Position numbers and translations under genes: made by a program. From Candidatus Levyibacteriota bacterium (GTDB lineage: Bacteria > Patescibacteriota > Microgenomatia > Levybacterales > UBA12049): a stretch of 37,722 bases of DNA. The notes beneath the pieces were generated by a model. The model saw nothing but the letters and a program-made list of their open reading frames with translations. It was not told the DNA's origin and did not search any database. This document shows, in pieces, positions 27,871 to 34,878 of this stretch. The DNA lies in the NCBI GenBank assembly GCA_016204465.1, contig JACQKQ010000014.1, positions 1 to 37,722 of the forward strand, written 5' to 3'. Numbering within the stretch: position 1 is the first letter of the stretch; every line of letters starts with the position of its first letter.

Positions 27871-27952
27871 TGTCAAAGAGCTCTCACGCCTCAAGTACGG
27901 CCGCGACATTGCGGTTATTGAGGCAGAGATTGCGCAACGCGCTCGATTGTAA
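27871..27952 (+). repeat. 82-bp perfect direct repeat, right copy
   Basis: Identical to 24016-24097. Confidence 0.97.
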
Positions 27953-28012
27953 AAGTAGCTGCTTTTTCTACTTTATTCTACTTTCTCTACTTGATATAAT
28001 TAAGGTGCACAA

Positions 28013-28084
28013 AGGCCCGTAGCTCAATGGCGGAGCATCAAGCTTATATCTTGAGGGTTGCAGGTTCGATCCCTGCCGGGCCTA
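28013..28084 (+). tRNA. tRNA-Ile (anticodon UAU)
   Basis: AGGCCCG TA GCTC aatggcg GAGC A TCAAG CTTATAT CTTGA GGGTT GCAGG TTCGATC CCTGC CGGGCCT A; full cloverleaf, loop CTTATAT gives anticodon TAT. Confidence 0.85.
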
Positions 28085-28093
28085 CTGCTTCTC

Positions 28094-29893
28094 ATGAAAC
28101 GATCACCCCACGGACATGCGTTTGGCGATTCGATTCTGCTTGAGAAAACAAGTAGACACCGCTTTAGTTACGAAGATCAAAGCGCAGTGTCTTTTCGAGG
28201 CCCCTTTCTTCTTATCATGATTATTTTTTTTATGGGTGTGCTGCTTTTTCAGCTTATTTCGCTTCAGGTTGTTGCGGGACCGTACTACCGAGGCCTATCG
28301 GACCAAAACCGTATTCGCACAACCACAATTTACGCGCCGCGAGGCATACTTTTTGACAGAAATGGCACGCCGCTTGTTTTTAATGAGCCAGGATTTAGGC
28401 AGACTATTGACGGGAAGACACAACTCCTTTCTCACAAGGAGGCAACGGAGAAACTTGCACAAGGGAAAATATTGGAAATTGATAGTTTGCGTCGCTACCC
28501 ATACAAGGAGGCGTTTACGCACGTTCTAGGGTACGTTTCGCAAATTTCCGAAGAAGAGCTTCGTGAAGATAGGTATGCCTCTTATAAGCCGGGCGATATT
28601 ATCGGGAAGTTTGGTATCGAAAAGCAGTACGAAAATCTTCTTTCCGGTGTTGACGGTAAGGCGCTTTCTGAAGTAGATGCAACAGGGAAAAATATTCGCA
28701 CCCTTGGCCAAACAGACCCTACCTCTGGAAAAGACATCTCGCTAACGCTCGATGCAAGCTTACAGCAAGCAGCTTTTCTTGCAATGGCCAACATTACAAA
28801 AGGAGCAGTAGTAGCAACTACACCAGAAGGCGAAGTTTTGGCGCTTGTCTCTAAACCCTCTTTTGATCCAAACCTTTTCACCATGGGAGGCACATACAAA
28901 AAGGAAGGTACAGAAAGCGCATATTTTACTGTTGAGGAGATTCTCAATGATAGCCAAAACCAGCCGTTTTTAAACCGTGCAATTGCAGGTACGTATCCGC
29001 CCGGCTCAACGTTTAAACTTATTACCGCGGCAAAGGGCTTGGAGGACAAGGCAATTGACGAACGTTTTCTTGTTAAAGATATAGGTATTTTGCAAGTTGG
29101 AGCGTTTTCGTTTGGCAACTGGTACTTTCTTCAGTACGGGAAAACAGAAGGTGAAGTAAACGTTGTTACAGCAATTAAGCGATCAAATGACATTTTCTTT
29201 TATAAGCTTGGGGAAAAATTGGGCGTTTCGCGCATCTCGCAAATGGCAGAAAACTTTGGGCTTGGCAAGCCGCTTGGGATTGATCTTTCCGGCGAGGCTG
29301 CAGGGCTTGTTCCATCCGATAGTTGGAAGCAAAAAGCAATTGGCGAGCAGTGGTACTTGGGGGATACATATCATTACAGCATTGGACAGGGATACCTTTT
29401 AACAACTCCTTTACAAGTAAATAGCTGGACTCAAGTAATTGCCAATGGTGGCACGTTGTACAACCCCCATCTTCTTAAAAATTCGAAATTCGAAATTCGA
29501 AATTCGAAATTCTTATCAGAGAAAACGATTTCTCTGATAAGGGAGGGCATGGTTGAGAGTTGCAGTCCGGGAGGAGTAGCGTGGCCGCTCTTCGAGTTCA
29601 AAGTTCAAAGTGCAAAGATCAAAATTGATGGGAAAAATTTTTTAATTCCAAAACCCTCAACAACTTCAGCATCGCTCATAAAAAAAGATTCTGTCAAAGT
29701 TGCTATTGCCTGTAAAACAGGCACGGCGCAGCACGGTGGAGAAAAGGACTTGCCGCATGCATGGATTACGCTTTTTGCGCCAGCCTACGACCCGCAAATT
29801 GTCCTCACTGTTTTGGCAGAATCGTCGGGCGAAGGTTCTAATGTCGCTGCCCCGATTGCCAAGAAGATTTTGGAGAATTGGTTCAGTAGGTAA
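28094..29893 (+). CDS. mrdA: Penicillin-binding protein 2 (peptidoglycan transpeptidase)
   Basis: YYRGLSDQNRIRTTTIYAPRGILFDRNGTPL; GTYPPGSTFKLITAAKGL; KRSNDIFFYKLGEKLG; KTGTAQHGGEKD. Confidence 0.93.
   Translation: MKRSPHGHAFGDSILLEKTSRHRFSYEDQSAVSFRGPFLLIMIIFFMGVLLFQLISLQVVAGPYYRGLSDQNRIRTTTIYAPRGILFDRNGTPLVFNEPGFRQTIDGKTQLLSHKEATEKLAQGKILEIDSLRRYPYKEAFTHVLGYVSQISEEELREDRYASYKPGDIIGKFGIEKQYENLLSGVDGKALSEVDATGKNIRTLGQTDPTSGKDISLTLDASLQQAAFLAMANITKGAVVATTPEGEVLALVSKPSFDPNLFTMGGTYKKEGTESAYFTVEEILNDSQNQPFLNRAIAGTYPPGSTFKLITAAKGLEDKAIDERFLVKDIGILQVGAFSFGNWYFLQYGKTEGEVNVVTAIKRSNDIFFYKLGEKLGVSRISQMAENFGLGKPLGIDLSGEAAGLVPSDSWKQKAIGEQWYLGDTYHYSIGQGYLLTTPLQVNSWTQVIANGGTLYNPHLLKNSKFEIRNSKFLSEKTISLIREGMVESCSPGGVAWPLFEFKVQSAKIKIDGKNFLIPKPSTTSASLIKKDSVKVAIACKTGTAQHGGEKDLPHAWITLFAPAYDPQIVLTVLAESSGEGSNVAAPIAKKILENWFSR
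29477..29541. repeat. In-frame heptamer array (AAATTCG)n followed by a 13-bp perfect inverted repeat
   Basis: aaattcgaaattcgaaattcgaaattcgaaattc then CTTATCAGAGAAA acga TTTCTCTGATAAG, inside mrdA. Confidence 0.95.
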
Positions 29894-30054
29894 ATCAAAA
29901 ATCAAAGATTAAATAGCAAAAACACAAAGCAAAGATAAAAAATTATTCGGCGAATTGGAAGACGGAGAGGGTTTGGTTGAAAATAGGTTCATAGTTTAGG
30001 TTCTTGTGTCAAGTATGTTGACAACCGGTATTTTATGATGTATATTAATGATGT

Positions 30055-30348
30055 ATGCAGACGCCATCGCAACGAACGCAAATTTACTTGCCAAAAGATC
30101 TTCGCAACGAGATTGAACGCCAGCGCCGTGCTAGCGGTGAAAGCTTAGCAGAGTATCTGCGCACTGCCGCAAGAGAACGAATAGCAAAAGAAAAAAAGAG
30201 GAAGGTTGATCTTAAAAAATTGGCAGCAGAAGTTATCGGTTCTATTAATCCTGGAGAAGGAGGGTGGGGAAAGGTAAAGAATGTCAATTCATACATACGC
30301 AAGACGCGACAAGAAGAAGACGCTCATAGATTCGGTAAGTTAGAGTAA
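30055..30348 (+). CDS. RHH-type antitoxin
   Basis: MQTPSQRTQIYLPKDLRNEIERQRRASGESLAEYLRTAARERIA; preceded by TTGACA-17-TATATT. Confidence 0.75.
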   Translation: MQTPSQRTQIYLPKDLRNEIERQRRASGESLAEYLRTAARERIAKEKKRKVDLKKLAAEVIGSINPGEGGWGKVKNVNSYIRKTRQEEDAHRFGKLE

Positions 30349-30352
30349 GGCA

Positions 30353-30730
30353 ATGACATATTTACCTGATACGAATATTTTTATTCAAGCATTCCGTAAT
30401 CAAGAGCCAGAAGCGAGTTTTCTTAAGCGTCAAATAGAAAAAAATGCAATTGTCTTATCGGTCGTTGTCATTGCTGAATTTTTAGTTAAGGCAACAGAGG
30501 AGCAGAAGGAGACGTTTGGTGCCATCAAGAAAGCATTTCGCAAGCTACCAATCGATGAAGAAATAGCAAGTATTGCTGCCACATATCGAACTGAATACTC
30601 ACGAAAGACAAAAAGGATATTTTTACTGGATTGTTTCTTAGCTGCGCAAGCAAAGGTACACAGGTTAACCTTGGTGACGAATAACAAAGCTGATTTTCCG
30701 ATGAAAGATATTCGGGTAGTTTCTCCTTGA
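30353..30730 (+). CDS. VapC-type PIN-domain toxin
   Basis: YLPDTNIFIQAFRNQEPE, VVIAEFLVKA, LLDCFLAAQAKVHRLTLVTNNKADF. Confidence 0.85.
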   Translation: MTYLPDTNIFIQAFRNQEPEASFLKRQIEKNAIVLSVVVIAEFLVKATEEQKETFGAIKKAFRKLPIDEEIASIAATYRTEYSRKTKRIFLLDCFLAAQAKVHRLTLVTNNKADFPMKDIRVVSP

Positions 30731-30775
30731 TGTGGTTTGCCGTTAGTTGTCGCAGCGGATAAAAGTGCGGTCAAA

Positions 30776-31636
30776 TTATAATTCGACAAGCTGCGTGTTT
30801 TCTTTCCCGCGGTCTTTGACAAACTCAAGGTAGCGTTCGGTAGTCGAGAGCCGCTTGTGGCCTAATATCTTTGAAAGGACAATAAGTGACACGCCGTGCT
30901 TAAGATGGTGGGCAACGAATGTATGGCGAAGGTCGTTTACCTTTGCTTCCTTAATTTCGGCTAAACGGAAGTATCGTTCAATAGCAGTTCTTATATTGCG
31001 AATAAGGAAGGGCTTGCCGGACTTAGTAATAAAAACTCGGTTTTCTGCTACTTTTGGCCTAACCAGAAGGTAGCGGTTAAGCGCTTCACGCGCTGATTTG
31101 TTGAGCGGTACGAGCCGCTCTGGATGCTTTTCGTAGCTTGTAATCCTAAGTGCGTCTTTTTGCATATCCTCAAGCCGCAAGTTTGCAAGCTCACCAATCC
31201 TTATTCCTGTTTGGAGCAAGACTTCAATAATGGCAAACATACGCGGGTCGTTTCGTGCAGCATCGCGAAGCGCCCTATACTCCATTGGTGTTAAAATGCG
31301 CGGCGGGGCAAGTTCGTAGCGAGGGTGAGCAACAAGAAGGGAAGGGTCGTCAGTAATGTATTCTTGAACTTTTAAGAAGCGGTAAAAGGTGCGAGTGGAA
31401 TTGATTTTTCGCGAAATGGACTTTGGCGTATAGCCTGTCTTTGAGAGTTTTGCCAAAAACGCCTCGATGTCTTCTTTGGTGACTTCGTGGACTTGCTGTT
31501 TTTGCAGCTCTCTCAAAAAAGAAACTAGCTGCTCAATGTCCTTGCCATATGCTACAATGGTAGACGTTGAGTGCAACTTTTCTTTTAAGAACTCTTTAAA
31601 TTCTCTATGCGCGTGGTGCAACGGAACTGCCTTCAT
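30776..31636 (-). CDS. Xer-type tyrosine recombinase
   Basis: LLQTGIRIGELANLRLEDM, VNDLRHTFVAHHLKHG, SKILGHKRLSTTERYLEF. Confidence 0.9.
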   Translation of the reverse strand: MKAVPLHHAHREFKEFLKEKLHSTSTIVAYGKDIEQLVSFLRELQKQQVHEVTKEDIEAFLAKLSKTGYTPKSISRKINSTRTFYRFLKVQEYITDDPSLLVAHPRYELAPPRILTPMEYRALRDAARNDPRMFAIIEVLLQTGIRIGELANLRLEDMQKDALRITSYEKHPERLVPLNKSAREALNRYLLVRPKVAENRVFITKSGKPFLIRNIRTAIERYFRLAEIKEAKVNDLRHTFVAHHLKHGVSLIVLSKILGHKRLSTTERYLEFVKDRGKENTQLVEL

Positions 31637-31844
31637 AGTAAAATATGTGACTTGGACTTACCTTAACGGTTTTACGATTTCGCGGATAACATCTATCTGC
31701 GTAATCCAATGTAAAGCCTTTAAGGGATTAACACGGATAAGAATCCGCGTTGATCTAATCCAAGCGATAAAGTATCACTCACGATTACTTTATGATAGCC
31801 TATAATATCACTATTATGCGTATTCGTCAAGCGCCATTTCAGAT

Positions 31845-32174
31845 ATGAAAAAATTAGCGTTTTTTGTTGTCGTGGCAGCCTGTTTAATTGTTATCAACAA
31901 TTTGGCGCATACAATTTATAATCTATGGAAAAAAAACGACCTTATTGTAAACGTACAGGAAGAAGTAGCAGCGGAGAAAAAGCGAAATTTGGAACTTACA
32001 GAGCAAGTGAAAAAAGTCGAAGACCCTAGCTTTATCGAAGAGCAGGCGCGCAATAATCTCCTTTTGACAAAAGAAAATGAAGTAATTGTTATTCTGCCAA
32101 CAGGCGTGTTGGGGGAGAAAAAGAATCTTTTGGAAGTGCCGAATTGGAGAAAGTGGTGGAAGTTATTCTTCTAA
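31845..32174 (+). CDS. FtsB/DivIC-like septum formation initiator
   Basis: Single N-terminal TM then coiled coil, FIEEQARNNLLLTKENEVIVILP. Confidence 0.8.
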   Translation: MKKLAFFVVVAACLIVINNLAHTIYNLWKKNDLIVNVQEEVAAEKKRNLELTEQVKKVEDPSFIEEQARNNLLLTKENEVIVILPTGVLGEKKNLLEVPNWRKWWKLFF

Positions 32175-32289
32175 ACCTTTTTCCTGTCATCCCGAATTCA
32201 TTTCACCGCGTCTGACGCGGTTTCAGGATTTTTTTCTTTGCGACTTTGGCAGCAAAGTCGCCCAAACTGGCGAGCAGGAAAGTCGCGCT

Positions 32290-32376
32290 AAAATTGTTCA
32301 TTCGTTAGGCGGGGGAATGCAGGCCCCCTCCGACACTAAAGGTCGGTGATCCCCCTGCCAACTCATTCACAATTTT
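32290..32376. ncRNA. Candidate switch-like structured RNA
   Basis: AAAATTGT/ACAATTTT, GTT(a)GGCGGGGGA/TCCCCC(t)GCCAAC, CCGAC/GTCGG; alternative GGGGG/CCCCC pairing. Confidence 0.4.
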
Positions 32377-32462
32377 CAACGCGCTTTGTTTCGAAGCTCG
32401 CAAAAACGAGAATTTGAAATTTGAAATTGGTAGTATTGGTAGTATTTTAAGGGGGATGGCTA

Positions 32463-32563
32463 GGGGTGGCAACCAGAAAACTCTGGGAGTGTCGCGTCAA
32501 ACGCGATGCATATGCGCGCTTAACGCCGCAATACTCCGTAACGCGAGTTCCGATTGCCACCCC
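32463..32563. ncRNA. Candidate nested-hairpin RNA/DNA element
   Basis: GGGGTGGCAA/TTGCCACCCC, AACTC/GAGTT, GGAGT/ACTCC, CGCGTcaaACGCG nested in order. Confidence 0.5.
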
Positions 32564-32578
32564 GGCCAAGGCCCTTCA

Positions 32579-32746
32579 TCAGTTGCGGTTAGCGTAGAAC
32601 TTGCGCAAGTGCCAGCAAGCGCCCATCGCTGCTACACCGCTAAGAAATCCAATAAGCTGCCCTCCGGCGGTTTCACCCACCAAGTATGCAGCCAACATGC
32701 ATCCCAGTGTGGCAAACGGCGCCACGGGAAGAAGGGTCTCCTTCAT
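32579..32746 (-). CDS. 55-aa membrane microprotein
   Basis: AAAGGAGGCATAGATG; MKETLLPVAPFATLGCMLAAYLVGETAGGQLIGFLSGVAAMGACWHLRKFYANRN*. Confidence 0.65.
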   Translation of the reverse strand: MKETLLPVAPFATLGCMLAAYLVGETAGGQLIGFLSGVAAMGACWHLRKFYANRN

Positions 32747-32757
32747 CTATGCCTCCT

Positions 32758-32865
32758 TTATGATGCTATGTTCGGGCAGGATTGCCCGGAAAGGGAATTG
32801 CCGCTTTTGCGATCGGTATAGTTACGATGATCTCCCCTTGTCCACTTATCTTCCTTTGCTGACAT
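32758..32865 (-). CDS. 35-aa microprotein upstream of the 55-aa ORF
   Basis: GGAGGTTTTTCATG; MSAKEDKWTRGDHRNYTDRKSGNSLSGQSCPNIAS*; its stop abuts the next SD (TAAAGGAGG). Confidence 0.45.
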   Translation of the reverse strand: MSAKEDKWTRGDHRNYTDRKSGNSLSGQSCPNIAS

Positions 32866-33168
32866 GAAAAACCTCCATGGAGTAGCGAGCCTCCTTCGCA
32901 CGAGGCTACGGAAGGCCAAGGGGAGAGGGGCGGACTCTCCCTAAAGGCTATCTGCGTGACTAGGGTCTTCTTAGGAGATTGTAATTGCAATAGGCATTGC
33001 TGCAGCGATGTTCCTTGTTGTCAGGGTCTTCAACGTGCGTAATGGTTATTATGCATAGGTGTCTTAGCGGACATCGCTTATCTCAGCGGCGTGGGTCAGG
33101 GTCTCTTGGACCGCTCACGATGGTTCTCCTTGTCGAGATTTTGGTAGACTAAGGATTGCTTTCCGCCC

Positions 33169-33483
33169 CAAAGCAAAGAAGGGAGAGAAAATAACAATGA
33201 AACAATGTAGCAATTGAACAATTTCCTCCCCATTCCTTGCTTTGAGAACGGCGCTATAGTCTACTATGTAGTACTATACTCTATACTAACCGCCCACGTA
33301 ATAAATTGCAGTGCAATTTAAACGTGGCAGGAACGTAAAAGTTGTAAACTTTGTACGTTCCGCAAACTGTTAAAGGGCTTCTGCAATTCTGCAATGCAGA
33401 ACAAAGCAGAATAAAACCGACTAAAACGAATTGCCCAGACTTGCAATCCGCCAGCTGGCGGAATCTAAGATCGTTTCAGTCGG
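33169..33483. other. Tandem array of strong hairpins/palindromes
   Basis: 33169-33244 inverted repeat; 33255-33278 TATAGTCTACTATGTAGTACTATA; 33303-33319 AAATTGCAGTGCAATTT; 33330-33361 GGAACGTA...TACGTTCC; 33379-33411 TTCTGC/GCAGAA; 33417-33483 CCGACTAAAACGA...TCGTTTCAGTCGG enclosing CCGCCAGCTGGCGG. Confidence 0.8.
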
Positions 33484-33614
33484 AGTGATTGTAGCAAGAA
33501 GAAGAGGAGAAAGCAAAAGTGTTCAGATACGCTCCAGATAAACGATTTTGCCTTGTTTGGCAAGTGCAGTCACTTCTGTCAAGTGCTAACTAATCATTCT
33601 CGTAGTGTTTAACA

Positions 33615-33914
33615 TTATCCATATATCTGGGCATGCGTTCCGAGGATATGAAATGTAATAACTGTTTGCGTTTTGCTTTCCTTAACTGTAAACAGTGCTC
33701 GCCAATCCCCAGTAACGTCAATACTTTGGTATCCCGCAAATTGTTCTTTTAAGGGATGACTTCTCAAGCTGGGATGAGGATTAAGAGAGTTTTCCAGAAA
33801 CAATTCAAGTGCTTCTCGAAAGGCAATTTTAACCTCAAGTGGTGATGCTTCTCGTTGCTTGCTAAATAGGGTGGTATATTTAATGAGAGGAGAGTTTTCG
33901 TTTTTCATCTGCAA
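33615..33914 (-). CDS. YafQ/RelE-type mRNA interferase toxin
   Basis: HPLKEQFAGYQSIDVTGDWRALFTVKESKTQTVITFHILGTHAQIYG; overlaps antitoxin. Confidence 0.85.
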   Translation of the reverse strand: MQMKNENSPLIKYTTLFSKQREASPLEVKIAFREALELFLENSLNPHPSLRSHPLKEQFAGYQSIDVTGDWRALFTVKESKTQTVITFHILGTHAQIYG

Positions 33915-34188
33915 TCTCTTTGTCTAAGTAGTCAAGCGCTTCTCTGGGGGTTTTAAAGGTAGTAACTCTTCCTGCTTTTTCGTCTTCTTCGGATTCCTTG
34001 AGGGCATTGATAAGCCATTGATTTGGGGTTTCATCCTCTGCGCTAAACACGACTCTTTTTGTTCGCACAAAGTGTTTTAGGTAGTTGTTTAACACCGTAC
34101 TTAGACTAATGCCCATTTTTTTCGCTACTTTCTGGGCGTCTTGTTTTGTTTTTTCTTCTGTGGTGAAGTTAATAACTGCTGACTGCAT
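33880..34188 (-). CDS. RelB/DinJ-type antitoxin
   Basis: MQSAVINFTTEEKTKQDAQKVAKKMGISLSTVLNNYLKHF; upstream TTGACA-16-TATAAT on the minus strand. Confidence 0.8.
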   Translation of the reverse strand: MQSAVINFTTEEKTKQDAQKVAKKMGISLSTVLNNYLKHFVRTKRVVFSAEDETPNQWLINALKESEEDEKAGRVTTFKTPREALDYLDKEIADEKRKLSSH

Positions 34189-34248
34189 ACGATCCCTCCT
34201 ATATAGGCTATATTGAAATTATATAGTTATTACACAATCTGTCAAGGG

Positions 34249-34470
34249 CTAATTCTCGTTCAGGTACTCCCTTAGCATCATACAAAAGGTTATTTTTCCT
34301 TTCGTTGTTTTGAAATATTCCTCTCTTCTTTTTGCGTCTTTCTCGTTTCGATATGCTTCGTAGAAAATAAGATCAAGGGGAGCGTATGCTTTATTACATT
34401 CATTGCAAGATTGTACTTTTGTACAATCGCAGCAGTGAACCCGAATGAAAGATGCACCGTCTGGTGCATC
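34249..34470 (-). pseudogene. GIY-YIG endonuclease C-terminal remnant
   Basis: CNECNKAYAPLDLIFYEAYRNEKDAKRREEYFKTTKGKITFCMMLREYLNEN*; no GIY or YIG N-terminal motif. Confidence 0.65.
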
Positions 34471-34496
34471 TTGAAATGAGTGGTTCGTTGTTGCGG

Positions 34497-34768
34497 GGTC
34501 GGGAGTTGCGCCCGACCTGTGAGATTATGCATCTGTTGCTCCGATTACTCGGAGTGTCGGACTATATCATCACCCTTCGATAAACTCAGGGGCCTAGCGT
34601 GTAGTCTCTACGGGATCTCGCTTTTTTAGCTTGACTTCCCTCGGTATTGCCCTCAGAAGTTTTAACAAAGGAGGGGTTTACCGATATAGCTAAGTTCTCT
34701 CATAATGTTGCCATTACAAGGGCCCATTTAATTAAGCCTCACGTGCACTGTACACTACCCCGCGCGTT
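34497..34768 (-). ncRNA. Group I intron-like RNA
   Basis: Minus strand: P4 UUAGCU/AGCUAA, P5 CGGUA/UACCG, P7 GAGACUACACG...GAUAUAGUCC (GACUA 34602-34606 / UAGUC 34560-34564), P9-like CUCCGAguaaUCGGAG, further hairpin GGUCGGG/CCCGACC. Confidence 0.7.
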
Positions 34769-34774
34769 GAATTT

Positions 34775-34803
34775 ATGATAGCAGAAAATATATTCTCAGT
34801 CAA
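34775..34803 (-). promoter_or_regulatory. Promoter for the group I intron-like RNA
   Basis: Minus strand TTGACT - 17 bp - TATCAT. Confidence 0.6.
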
Positions 34804-34843
34804 CAACAATGCCCGCTCTTTGTAGTATACCATTTTTATCTTG

Positions 34844-34872
34844 TTGACATTGTTTAGAAACTTAATCATAAT
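34844..34872 (+). promoter_or_regulatory. Promoter of the HTH/LAGLIDADG-like gene, predicted leaderless
   Basis: TTGACA - 17 bp - CATAAT, ATG 7 nt after the -10. Confidence 0.65.
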
Positions 34873-34878
34873 AAAGAT

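Noticed and set aside
28582-29118. 178-aa minus-strand ORF inside mrdA
   Set aside because: Antisense to recognised PBP2; no SD or protein motif.
31660-31790. Inverted segments containing CGCGGAT/ATCCGCG between the Xer gene and ftsB
   Set aside because: Partly palindromic but resembles common dispersed intergenic repeats; no specific function supported. Could be revisited as a Xer binding site.
32414-32821. 135-aa plus-strand ORF across the hairpin zone
   Set aside because: Cys/His/Gln-rich translation runs through the nested hairpin and antisense to SD-preceded microORFs; unlikely to be coding.
32974-33057. Possible plus-strand TM peptide (IAIGIAAAMFLVVRVFNVRNGYYA) after AGGAG
   Set aside because: Would need a rare ATT start or a very short ATG form; not strong enough to call.
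32962-33106. Three AGGGTCTYC repeats at irregular spacing
   Set aside because: Short and irregularly spaced (about 61 and 75 nt); could be chance.
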